A stretch of DNA of 39,333 nucleotides from Alphaproteobacteria bacterium (GTDB taxonomy: Bacteria > Pseudomonadota > Alphaproteobacteria > Bin95): contig JAJDVH010000061.1 in the NCBI GenBank assembly GCA_022826185.1, positions 1 to 39,333 on the forward strand, read 5' to 3'. The notes under the pieces were generated by a model. The model was not told where the DNA came from. It searched no databases and was given only the letters and a program-made list of their open reading frames with translations. Below are positions 1-7,416 of the stretch, piece by piece. Position 1 is the first letter of the stretch, and every line of letters starts with the position of its first letter. The translations under genes were made by a program, and so were the position numbers.

Positions 1-1
1 G

Positions 2-202
2 GCAGAATACCTGAAGGAGATGCACGAGCGCTGCAAGCGGCTCATCTGGCTCAATCCCGAACCGCCGCCGCTCTGGGGCACGGGAGACAGCGAAATGCGC
101 CGCTACCGGCCTTATTGTGACCTCCTTCGTGAATGCAACACACTCAATCATCTGGAGCGTGTTGTTAACGATTTGCTTGAGACAGCGCAAAGAGCCGCCT
201 GA
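2..202 (+). CDS. CoxE-like VWA domain protein, C-terminal end (partial)
   Basis: Only the last 66 codons lie in the window; the frame is open from base 2 to the TGA at 200-202. The sequence around HERCKRLIWLNPEPPPLWG, followed by a conserved arginine/tyrosine stretch and LNHLERVVNDLL, resembles the C-terminus of CoxE-type von Willebrand factor A proteins, which work with a MoxR-type AAA+ ATPase in maturing carbon monoxide dehydrogenase and related molybdo-enzymes. The N-terminal part and any MoxR/CoxD or molybdenum hydroxylase partner are outside the window, so the enzyme it serves cannot be told. It converges on yciB with 10 bp between the stops. The family call rests on a short tail. Confidence 0.7.
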   Translation, partial: AEYLKEMHERCKRLIWLNPEPPPLWGTGDSEMRRYRPYCDLLRECNTLNHLERVVNDLLETAQRAA

Positions 203-212
203 CACCGGGCGG

Positions 213-785
213 TCAGCCGCTTTCCGCGGGCTCCTCGACCCAGTGACGCCGGAAGACCGGTATCTGCGTCAGCGAGAAGGCGAATGTGAGGCCGATCGTG
301 CCGAACAGCTTGTAGTTGACCCAGAAATCCGTGGACTGCGTGCGCCAGACGATCTCGTTCAGCACCGCCATGGCGACGAAGAACAGCCCGAAACGCAGGG
401 TCAGCTTGCGCCATCCGTCGTCGTCGATCTTCCAGACCGCGCCGAACAGCGGCTTCAGCAGCGGCTTCCCGAAGGCGAGGCCGCCGAGCAATATGGCGGC
501 GATGAACGCCTTCACGATGGTCGGCTTCATCTTGATGAACGTCTCGTCCGCAAGCAGCAGGGTCAGCCCGCCGAACACCGCGACCAGCCCCGCCGTCACC
601 AGCGGCAGGGGCGCCAGACGCCGTTCGAAATACCAGGAGACGGCCAGCATGACGGATGTTGCCGCCATGATCGCCGCCGTCGCCCACATGATGCCGGCGG
701 CGTAGTAGGTGACGAAGAAGACCAGAAGCGGCCCGTAATCGACCGCGAAGCGAAGGCCCTTCGGCGATGCGTTCGGTTCAGACAT
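213..785 (-). CDS. yciB: Septation protein A / inner-membrane protein YciB (IspZ family)
   Basis: A 190-residue polytopic membrane protein beginning MSEPNASPKGLRFAVDYGPL. About five hydrophobic segments are visible, together with the family features GPLLVFFVTYYAAGIMWAT near the N-terminus and FGKPLLKPLFGAVWKIDDDGW in the middle, and a C-terminal WVNYKLFGTIGLTFAF segment. YciB/IspZ proteins are inner-membrane proteins linked to cell division and envelope integrity. I chose the ATG at 785 because it overlaps the stop of the upstream dioxygenase beta gene by 8 bp and begins at the conserved N-terminus; the frame stays open further upstream to 815. The neighbourhood is unusual, since in many alphaproteobacteria this gene sits beside ftsY; here it appears to be the last gene after a Rieske dioxygenase. 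Confidence 0.9.
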   Translation of the reverse strand: MSEPNASPKGLRFAVDYGPLLVFFVTYYAAGIMWATAAIMAATSVMLAVSWYFERRLAPLPLVTAGLVAVFGGLTLLLADETFIKMKPTIVKAFIAAILLGGLAFGKPLLKPLFGAVWKIDDDGWRKLTLRFGLFFVAMAVLNEIVWRTQSTDFWVNYKLFGTIGLTFAFSLTQIPVFRRHWVEEPAESG

Positions 786-1278
786 TGTAGATATCCAGGG
801 CGACATCGACCCCATCGTTCAGGAAAATGACCGTCTTGGCGGCAATCCGCCATTCGCCGTCCTCGCAACGGAGCCGGTAGCGGTAGCGCCCGCCATGCAC
901 GCGCGCGCCCTTGAGCGTGGCATATTGATGCACCGTCCAGGACGCGACGGCCTCGACCTCGCCTTCCTCGGCGGAGAGGATCAGCACATTGCCGACCACA
1001 TGGCACGACCGCGGCATCGGCAGCGAGGCGTAGCTGTCCCGCGTGCCGATGCGGAACACCCGGTCGTCGAGGCCTTCCTTGCCCTGGATGTAGATCAGCG
1101 CGAGCTCGGTTTCGGGGTCGCGGGAGAGGGTTTCCTCTCCGGTCCATGCGGGCACCCAGAAGGTCACATCGTCCGTGAACAGCGCCAGCCAGTCCTCGAA
1201 GCGGCGTTCGTCCAGCAGCCACGCGTCGAGATGGATGACCCGCTCAATGGCGAGCTGCAGGTCCGGGTCGATCTTCAC
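778..1278 (-). CDS. Aromatic-ring-hydroxylating dioxygenase, beta subunit
   Basis: A 166-residue small subunit of a Rieske non-heme iron ring-hydroxylating oxygenase. Family features are the helix LDAWLLDERRFEDWLALFTDDVTFWVPAW near the start, RDSYASLPMPRSCHVVGNV in the middle, and the C-terminal RYRYRLRCEDGEWRIAAKTVIFLND typical of the NTF2-like fold. The beta subunit is structural and assembles with alpha as an alpha3beta3 hexamer. I chose the GTG at 1278: it makes a 4-bp GTGA overlap with the alpha stop and has an AGGA about 8 bases upstream. An ATG at 1317 is possible but would overlap alpha by 43 bp. Its stop overlaps the start of yciB. Confidence 0.9.
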   Translation of the reverse strand: MKIDPDLQLAIERVIHLDAWLLDERRFEDWLALFTDDVTFWVPAWTGEETLSRDPETELALIYIQGKEGLDDRVFRIGTRDSYASLPMPRSCHVVGNVLILSAEEGEVEAVASWTVHQYATLKGARVHGGRYRYRLRCEDGEWRIAAKTVIFLNDGVDVALDIYNV

Positions 1279-2597
1279 TCGGCGGTCCTGTCGGCCCGGG
1301 CTATTAGGCGCCGCCACTGGCGGTATTGTCCGTGATAGAGCGTTTCATGATCCCAGCGCGGACTGGTCGAAACCGGACGGATACCGAGGTCGGCTGCCGC
1401 GTCGTCACCGCCCTCCAGCATGGCGGAAAAGCCGCGTGAGAGGTCGTTCCAGCGGTCGAGGCGGCCTTCGCATCCCGCCTGCGTGTCCTCCAGCGCCGCT
1501 GAATCGTCCGGCGTTGCCAGCCCGCTCATCAGGAAGAAATCGCGGAACTTGGAGAGCCTTGCCGCGCGAGCGGTGCGGCTCTCGCCCTTCGGCGCGATGC
1601 AGTGGACCGTGACTTCCGTGCGGCTCGGCGAAATCGGGCGGATGACGCGAATCTGCGTCGAGGACTGGTCCATGAGGAAGACGTTGGGGAACAGCAGGAG
1701 GTTGCGCCCGCGCGCGCACATCCAGTTCCATTTCCGCTCGCCGACGAGCGGCAACAGGCGGTCGCGTGCTTCCCAGAGCGGCGCCGATTCCGGCATCCCC
1801 CGCTCGGTCCAGATCAGGTTGTGGCCGTTGCCGAGGTCGTAGCAGCCATTACGGGTCTTGCCCATGAAGCGCGTGTTGTCGGTGCGTCCGGTCCCGGTCG
1901 CGCCCGATTTCAGATCGCGGCGCTGGACCGTGGTGACGAAGTTCCGATGGACGGTGGAGACATGGTAGCCGTCCACGCCGTTTTCGGTCTGGAGCTTCCA
2001 ATTGCCGTCCACGACGTAGCTCGCCTGGCCCGGAACGACCTCCATGCCGTCAGGCGACTGGTCGGCGAGCAGGTCGATGACCGGAAGAGCCTCGCCCAGA
2101 TGCTCGGCGAGCGGCGGCGCATCGGCATTGAGCGAGCCGAAGATGAAACCCTTGTAGCTCTCCAGCAGCGGGACCGTCTTGAGGGCGAAATCGGCGCGCG
2201 ATGCGCCTGGCGGCAATGCTGAAGTGCGCTCGTCCTTGATCTTCGTGCAGGCGCCGAAGGTGTCGTAGCACCAGCCGTGGTAGCGGCACACGAACGTGGT
2301 CGCCTTGCCCTGCCGGGTTGGCGTCAGGCGGGCGCCGCGATGGGCACAGGCGTTCAGCATGGCGCCGACAGAGCCGTCGGCCCGCCGGTTGACGATCACC
2401 GGCTGCCGGCCCATCCAGACGGCAAGATAGTCGCCGGGCGCGGCAATCTGGCTCTCATGCGCGAGATAGATCCAGTTACCCTCGAAGATCGTCTCGATCT
2501 CCGCGGCGAAAACCTCAGGGTCCGTATAGACGGCCCGGTCCACCCTGAAGACGCCCTCGCCGGCGCGGTCGTCCACGAGCGATGCAAAGGCGTTCAT
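1275..2597 (-). CDS. Benzoate/anthranilate-type ring-hydroxylating dioxygenase, alpha subunit
   Basis: A 440-residue catalytic large subunit. The Rieske [2Fe-2S] motif is CAHRGAR followed by CRYHGWCYD, and the mononuclear iron site is the GVDGYHVSTVH segment (D-x2-H-x4-H). The phrases IFEGNWIYLAHESQI and GNWKLQTENGVDGYH are close to those of BenA/XylX (benzoate and toluate 1,2-dioxygenase) and AntA (anthranilate dioxygenase), so I place it in that branch; the actual substrate cannot be read from sequence. The start is the ATG at 2597 (MNAFASLVDDRAGEG). Translation is coupled to beta. No reductase (BenC-like) and no cis-diol dehydrogenase of BenD type lie next to it, so electron supply must come from elsewhere. 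It is divergent from the flavin oxidoreductase gene with 67 bp between starts. Confidence 0.92.
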   Translation of the reverse strand: MNAFASLVDDRAGEGVFRVDRAVYTDPEVFAAEIETIFEGNWIYLAHESQIAAPGDYLAVWMGRQPVIVNRRADGSVGAMLNACAHRGARLTPTRQGKATTFVCRYHGWCYDTFGACTKIKDERTSALPPGASRADFALKTVPLLESYKGFIFGSLNADAPPLAEHLGEALPVIDLLADQSPDGMEVVPGQASYVVDGNWKLQTENGVDGYHVSTVHRNFVTTVQRRDLKSGATGTGRTDNTRFMGKTRNGCYDLGNGHNLIWTERGMPESAPLWEARDRLLPLVGERKWNWMCARGRNLLLFPNVFLMDQSSTQIRVIRPISPSRTEVTVHCIAPKGESRTARAARLSKFRDFFLMSGLATPDDSAALEDTQAGCEGRLDRWNDLSRGFSAMLEGGDDAAADLGIRPVSTSPRWDHETLYHGQYRQWRRLIARADRTAE

Positions 2598-2664
2598 CGC
2601 ATTGCGTCTCCCCTGCGGATGACGCTCTATACCGCAAAACGCCAGCCACGGGGGAGGGAGGCGC

Positions 2665-3645
2665 ATGGCGCTCCGGCTCGAAGAGGGACTGAAACTCGGC
2701 ATCCAGACGATCCACCGCCAGGGGGATTTCGAAACCGGCCACTGGCTCCCGCGCATCGACGATCTCGTGGCCTTCGTAGAGGACGTGGACAGGAAGGGCT
2801 TCGACGAGATCTGGCTGGGCGACCATGTTTCCTTCGCCATACCGTTTTTCGATCCCCTGCTGATGATCGCGCAGGCGGCGGTGGCGAGCCGGCGGCTGGT
2901 CTTCGGCACGGGCGTTTACCTGCTGCCGCTGCGCCATCCGGGGCCGGTGGCAAAGATGACGGCCACGCTCGACCACCTGACCGAGGGACGGTTCATCTTC
3001 GGTGTCGGCGTCGGCGGCGAGTTCCCGAAGGAATACGAGGTCTGCGGCGTGCCCCGGGAGGAGCGGGGCCGCCGGTTGACCGAAAGTATCGAGGCGGTCC
3101 GCGCGCTCTGGTCGGGGAAGCCGGCAAGCTATCGCGGGCGCCATTTCTCCTTCGAGGATGTGCCGATGCTGCCGCCGCCAAGGCGGGCGGGCGGCCCGCC
3201 GATCTGGTGCGGGGGACGGCGGCCGCCGGCATTGCGGCGCGCCGGGCGGCTCGCTGACGGTTACCTCTCCTATGTCGTGACGCCGGAGATGTTTGCGCGC
3301 GCGCTGGCTGAAATCGACGGCGCAGCGGAAGCGGCCGAGCGCAAAGACGCGCCATTCGGCACCGGCCATCTGCTCTTTGCGCGCATAGACGACAGCTACG
3401 AGCGCGCCCTCGACATCGCAACCGAGTCGCTGTCCCGCCGTTACGCCATGGACTTCCGCAAGGCGGCGGCGCGCTATGCGGCGCTCGGCACGGGCGAACA
3501 GGTGGCCGAGCGCATAGCCGAGTTCCACCGGGCGGGCGCAAGACACATGGTCGTCGATTTCGTCGGCCCGTATGACCGGCGCTCGGAGCAGATCGAGCGC
3601 TTCGCCAGCGACGTCATGCCGCTCCTGGCCGACCTGAGGAAATGA
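2665..3645 (+). CDS. LLM-class (luciferase-like) flavin-dependent oxidoreductase
   Basis: A 326-residue TIM-barrel flavin oxidoreductase of the bacterial luciferase/F420-dependent superfamily. Visible family features are DEIWLGDHVSFA after the first strands, LVFGTGVYLLPLRHPGPVAKM, the GRFIFGVGVGGEFPKEYEVCGV loop, and PPIWCGGRRPPALRRAGRLADGYL. Such enzymes reduce flavin or F420 and act as monooxygenases or dehydrogenases; the substrate is unknown. An ATG start with a GGGGGAGGGAG Shine-Dalgarno region just upstream supports position 2665. A possible promoter is TTGCGT (2602) with TCTATA (2626). It is divergent from the Rieske dioxygenase, which suggests a shared catabolic role, and converges on the selenoprotein gene with 4 bp between stops. 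Confidence 0.9.
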   Translation: MALRLEEGLKLGIQTIHRQGDFETGHWLPRIDDLVAFVEDVDRKGFDEIWLGDHVSFAIPFFDPLLMIAQAAVASRRLVFGTGVYLLPLRHPGPVAKMTATLDHLTEGRFIFGVGVGGEFPKEYEVCGVPREERGRRLTESIEAVRALWSGKPASYRGRHFSFEDVPMLPPPRRAGGPPIWCGGRRPPALRRAGRLADGYLSYVVTPEMFARALAEIDGAAEAAERKDAPFGTGHLLFARIDDSYERALDIATESLSRRYAMDFRKAAARYAALGTGEQVAERIAEFHRAGARHMVVDFVGPYDRRSEQIERFASDVMPLLADLRK

Positions 3646-3649
3646 TCGG

Positions 3650-5296
3650 CTACTCCCGGATCGCCTCGGTGACGGAGAGCGTGCTGCCGAAGGACGGGAT
3701 GACGCAGGAGTGGCGTCCCGCCCCGCCGGCGACCATGACCATGAGTTGTTCCCGCTCGCTGACGATGCGCACGCCGTCCCTGCCGTCCGGGCCGACGAAA
3801 CGCTCCGGCACCTGCTGGCCGTAAAGCGCCATCTGCGCCTTGCCGATATGCCAGCGCGGGATGATCGCGCGCTCGATGATGAATCGCTCCACATCCTCCT
3901 TCGACCAGCCTTCGCGCGCGATCACCTCGGCATGTTCCGGGCCGATCACCACCAGATATTCGCCGTGGAAATAGGAGTTGTTGCAGCCGGGCGTCGCCAT
4001 GGTGCCGCAGATCGTCAGCAGAACGTCTTCGGCCGTTTCGCTGTAATGGTCGTTGACATTGTGCGGCCCTTCGACGCCGCAAAGCGTGACGGCATTCTGC
4101 TCCGCGCCGAAGCCGCGTTCCGTGTGGAAGGCGGCCCAGGGATTGGCCTCGCCGTTCTCCGCGAAGCAGTAGCTGTATTTGGCGGGCGTGCCCATCGTCG
4201 CGCGGTCGAGCACGCCGGGCTGCGCGCCGCCGATATTGGTCAGCACCAGGCGGACCGCGCGCCCGATCGCGGCATTGGCGTGGACGCCCTGGCCCATGCA
4301 GTTGGTGCCCGACGCGATATCGAGCTCTTCTGCTATCGGCCCGTGCACGACGGTCAGCAGGCCGCAGGGATGGGTCGTGGACTGGAGCGCCTTCAGGTTC
4401 AGCCGCTCGGCGGTCATGGCCCGCGTCGCGGCGAGGATGACCGGCATCATCGCCGGCACCGCCCCGGCCATAACGGCGTTGGCGGCGACCTTGCCGACCG
4501 TCGCAAGGCCGAGGCGCGGCTCGATAAGCCCGATTTCCTCATCGGGGTCGCGCCCGCCCAGCATGGCGTCCCAGCGGTCGGGCGTCGGCGGAACGAAAGG
4601 CAGGCCGTCGGTCCAGCCGCGCTGGTAGAAAACGCGGTTCAGCGCCTCCGGTGAGTCGGGACCGGAAATCCGCTCCGGCGCGCCGGGCGCGTTGAAGTCG
4701 CCCTCGAACAGCGAGCGGTAGCGCATCCGGCCCCGCTTCGGCAGGGGGCGGTTGCGGCATTCCTCCGCGAGCGCCGCCGCGTCCGCCTCCAGCATGTGGA
4801 CGATCTGGTCTATCGCCTCGTCGGCGATCTCCGAAACGCCGGGGGGCGGCAGCTTCGCCACCGGATGCGGCACGACCGCAATCGGCAGGCCCGCCATGCC
4901 GAGGCATTCGGCCTCCGCCTTGCCGAGAGCGAAGAATTCGTCCGTGCAGGTGACCGCTACCGGAATGCCGCGCTCTTCAAGCTTGATCGCGTCATGGATA
5001 CACCACGACGTGCAGGAGCCTCAGTCCCCGAAAGCGGCGGCCACGGCGTGGACCCGGTCGAGCCAGTGCTGCGAGAAATTGGCGGGCTCGCTCGCGATCT
5101 TCTGGAAGAGCTCGAACTCCAGATGCGGGTAGCGCGCCTTCAGCCGGTGCGACACCTCTTCCAGGTAAAGGTCTGCATTCGCCTTGAGATTGGAGAACAG
5201 GCCAACGGTCTTGACGTCCTCCAGCGAGCGCCGCGGCGCCAGCGCGCCGCTATTGCGCTGGTAGATGCCGCAGGGATTGATAAGCTCCTGTGCCAT
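3650..5296 (-). CDS. UGSC-family selenoprotein (in-frame TGA at 5023-5021 read as Sec92), with long C-terminal domain
   Basis: Read from the ATG at 5296, the frame runs MAQELINPCGIYQRN to an in-frame TGA at codon 92 and then continues without interruption to the stop at 3650, giving 548 residues. Around the TGA the protein reads AAAFGD-U-GSCTSWCIHDAI, exactly the U-G-S-C motif that names the UGSC family of (seleno)proteins. Coding character and homology-like content continue on both sides of the TGA, which a pseudogene with a random nonsense mutation need not preserve at precisely this residue. Residues 1-140 form the UGSC domain (Sec92, Cys95, Cys99). Residues of about 215-548 form a second domain I do not recognise, with GWTDGLPFVPPT (about 227-238), THPCG (Cys311) and GTNCMGQG (Cys333). 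The role is presumed to be thiol/selenol redox chemistry, but the substrate is unknown. A conventional gene call would start at 4897 and lose the N-terminus. The gene is divergent from two SDRs (40 bp) and convergent with the flavin oxidoreductase. No sel genes are in the window. Confidence 0.88.
4990..5020 (-). promoter_or_regulatory. Bacterial SECIS-like hairpin directly downstream of the selenocysteine codon
   Basis: On the minus strand, 10 nt after the TGA (5023-5021), the segment CGTCGTGG (5010-5003) pairs over 8 bp, including one G-U, with CCATGACG (4997-4990) around the 5-nt loop TGTAT (5002-4998). The loop starts 18 nt after the TGA and carries G in its second position. Bacterial SECIS elements recognised by SelB lie within the coding region just after the UGA, with an apical loop roughly 16-37 nt downstream and a conserved G in its first two positions, so this hairpin fits. 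Base pairing was found by eye; folding energy was not computed. Confidence 0.7.
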
Positions 5297-5336
5297 GGGC
5301 GCGACCCTAGCGCCCGGATCGGGAGGAAAGCAAGAG

Positions 5337-6095
5337 ATGGGACGCCTGGAAGGCAAGATTGCGATCATTACCGGCGCCGGGTCCGGGATCGCCAGGGCAG
5401 CCACCGGAATCTTCATTCGCGAGGGCGCGAAGGTGATGGTGGCGGAGATCGACGAAGCGGCGGGCGCTGCGGCGGCGGCGGACACAGGAGCCGCATTTCA
5501 CCGCACCGACGTGACCGACGATTCCTCGGCGGCGGCCTGCGCGGCGGCGGCGATGGCCGAGTTCGGGCGCATCGACATCCTGTTCAACTGCGCCGGCGGG
5601 TCGGTGATCGAGGACACGGCGATCCACGACGTCGATCTCGGTGTCTGGGACCGCACCATCCCGCTCGACCTCAAGGGCCCGATGCTGATGTGCCGCCATG
5701 TCGTGCCGCACATGATCGCGGGCGGCGGCGGCGCCGTCGTCAATGTCTCTTCCGTCGTGGCGCTGCGCGGCAACCATCCGGCGCATATCTATTCCGCTGC
5801 GAAGGGCGGACTGATCTCGTTCACGCGCTCGCTCGCCGGCTCCTATTCGGACCAGGGCGTGCGCGCCAATGTGATCTGCCCCGGCCTCATCCTGACCGAG
5901 CGCGTCCGCGCCCGCTACCGCCAGCCGAACGAGGAGCGCCCGCGCGAAGGCTCGATCGGCACCTTCGAGAAATATCCGTTCGGCGTCGGCCAGCCCGAGG
6001 ACATCGCCAATATCGCGCTCTTCCTCGCATCGGACGAGGCGCGCATGGTGAACGGCGCGGTCATTCCGGGAGAAGGCGGCATCTCCGCCTATTGA
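5337..6095 (+). CDS. SDR family oxidoreductase (first copy of a tandem pair)
   Basis: A 252-residue short-chain dehydrogenase/reductase. It has the Rossmann nucleotide motif TGAGSGIA near residue 12, the structural NCAGG motif, a conserved VSSV segment, and the catalytic YSAAK. The acidic residues after the second strand (VAEIDE) suggest NAD+ preference. The likely reaction is NAD-dependent oxidation or reduction of an alcohol or ketone; the substrate is unknown. The ATG at 5337 has GGAGG about 9 bases upstream; an upstream open stretch from 5265 overlaps the selenoprotein start and is not needed. It is followed after 30 bp by a paralogue of about 80% identity and is divergent from the selenoprotein gene. 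Confidence 0.93.
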   Translation: MGRLEGKIAIITGAGSGIARAATGIFIREGAKVMVAEIDEAAGAAAAADTGAAFHRTDVTDDSSAAACAAAAMAEFGRIDILFNCAGGSVIEDTAIHDVDLGVWDRTIPLDLKGPMLMCRHVVPHMIAGGGGAVVNVSSVVALRGNHPAHIYSAAKGGLISFTRSLAGSYSDQGVRANVICPGLILTERVRARYRQPNEERPREGSIGTFEKYPFGVGQPEDIANIALFLASDEARMVNGAVIPGEGGISAY

Positions 6096-6125
6096 CGGGC
6101 GGCGGCAGCGAGAGGAGTGCAGGAT

Positions 6126-6884
6126 ATGGGACGGCTCGAAGGCAAGATCGCGGTGATTACCGGGACTGGAACCGGAATCGCCAGGGCGGCCACCGGAATC
6201 TTCATTCGCGAGGGCGCGAAGGTGATGGCGGCGGAGATCGACGAGGCGTCGGGCGCTGCAACGGCAGCCGAGACCGGCGCGGTCTTTCATCGCACCGACG
6301 TGACCGACGACGCTTCCGCAGCCGCCTGTGCGGCGGCGGCGATGGCCGAGTTCGGGCGCATCGACATCCTGTTCAACTGCGCCGGCGGATCGGTCCCCGA
6401 GGACACGAAGATCCATGAGGTCGATCTCGAAGTCTGGGACCGCACGATCCCGCTCGATCTCAAGGGCCCGATGCTGATGTGCCGCCATGTGGTGCCGCAC
6501 ATGATCGCGGGCGGCGGCGGGGCGGTCATCAACATCTCCTCGGTCGCGGCCCTGCGCGGTTTCGTGCCCAGCCATGTCTATTCGGCGGCGAAGGGCGGGC
6601 TGATCTCCTTCACCCGCTCGCTCGCCGGCTCCTATTCCGACCAGGGCGTGCGCGCCAATGTCATCTGCCCCGGGCTCATCCTGACCGAGCGCATCCTTGC
6701 GCGCTATCCGGGGCCCGGCGGGGAGCGCCCGAAGGAAGGGCCCTTCGCGGTTTTCGAGAGCTATCCGTTCAGCATCGGCCCGCCGGAGGACATTGCGAAT
6801 ATCGGGCTCTTCCTGGCCTCGGACGAATCCCGCATGGTCAATGGCGCGGTCATCCCGGCGGAAGGCGGCGTCTCCCACTACTGA
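6126..6884 (+). CDS. SDR family oxidoreductase (second copy of a tandem pair)
   Basis: A 252-residue paralogue of the preceding gene, the same length and aligning without gaps at about 80% identity. It keeps the cofactor loop (TGTGTGIA), NCAGG, the ISS segment and the catalytic YSAAK. The differences cluster in the substrate-binding region around residues 190-215 (ARYPGPGGERPKEGPF against ARYRQPNEERPREGSI) and after the catalytic serine, as expected if the copies act on related but different substrates. Both probably share one transcript (30 bp apart). The ATG at 6126 matches the start of copy one; a GTG at 6117 is an alternative. The 3' end overlaps the convergent transporter gene by 7 bp. 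Confidence 0.93.
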   Translation: MGRLEGKIAVITGTGTGIARAATGIFIREGAKVMAAEIDEASGAATAAETGAVFHRTDVTDDASAAACAAAAMAEFGRIDILFNCAGGSVPEDTKIHEVDLEVWDRTIPLDLKGPMLMCRHVVPHMIAGGGGAVINISSVAALRGFVPSHVYSAAKGGLISFTRSLAGSYSDQGVRANVICPGLILTERILARYPGPGGERPKEGPFAVFESYPFSIGPPEDIANIGLFLASDESRMVNGAVIPAEGGVSHY

Positions 6885-7396
6885 ACGGCCCGCCCGGCCG
6901 TCGCCGGCATCAGCAGCCGGAACGGAACCAGCATGGCGAGCGCGAAGGCGACCTTCCAGAGGAAGTCCCCGATCCCGAGCGTGACCCAGGGAATCCCGGT
7001 GCCGTAGAAGGCGATCGAGAAGAACAGCGCCGTATCGACCGCCGAGCCGAGCATCGAGGAGACCAGCGGCGCCTGCCACCATGCCCGCTGCCGCATCCGG
7101 TCGAACACCGTCACGTCCAGAAGCTGGGCGGTCAGGAAGGCCAGGCCCGAGGCGACCGCGATTCGCGGCGTCGCGAGCACGATGGACAGCAGCACGGCCG
7201 CGGCAAACCCGACATAGACGACCCGCCGCGCCGTCGCCGCGCCGTGCATCCGGTTGGTGAGGTCCGTGACCAGGAAGCAGACCGGGTAGGTGAACGCGCC
7301 CCAGGTCAGCCAGTCATTGATCGGATACTGGACGAGCACATTGGAGAGCGCGACCAGCCCGGCCATCGCAGCCAGCGGCAGGAGGGGAAGGCGCAT
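6878..7396 (-). CDS. VUT family (queuosine precursor) transporter
   Basis: A 172-residue integral membrane protein with about five or six hydrophobic helices. Family features are the N-terminal NVLVQYPIN, WGAFTYPVCFLVTDLTNR, the AFLTAQLLDVTVFDRMR segment, and the C-terminal GIGDFLWKVAFAL. These match the YhhQ/VUT family, members of which import queuosine precursors such as preQ0 for tRNA modification. The ATG at 7396 (MRLPLLPL) lies 20 bp after the stop of the RraA-like gene, so the two are probably co-transcribed. No queuosine biosynthesis gene is next to it, so the substrate is inferred from the family only. Confidence 0.85.
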   Translation of the reverse strand: MRLPLLPLAAMAGLVALSNVLVQYPINDWLTWGAFTYPVCFLVTDLTNRMHGAATARRVVYVGFAAAVLLSIVLATPRIAVASGLAFLTAQLLDVTVFDRMRQRAWWQAPLVSSMLGSAVDTALFFSIAFYGTGIPWVTLGIGDFLWKVAFALAMLVPFRLLMPATAGRAVQ

Positions 7397-7416
7397 GGCG
7401 CGGGGCCCCGGCGCCC

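Noticed and set aside
3650-4897. Stand-alone 415-residue gene starting at ATG 4897
   Set aside because: The same frame continues upstream through the TGA with the conserved UGSC domain, so this start truncates the protein.
3650-5296. Pseudogene with a nonsense mutation
   Set aside because: The TGA falls exactly at the position of U in the U-G-S-C motif, a SECIS-like hairpin follows, and no other disruption occurs in 548 codons. Not excluded until the sel genes are found.
5307-7082. Minus-strand 591-codon frame over the SDR pair
   Set aside because: Antisense shadow of the two SDR genes; its internal repetition only mirrors their duplication.
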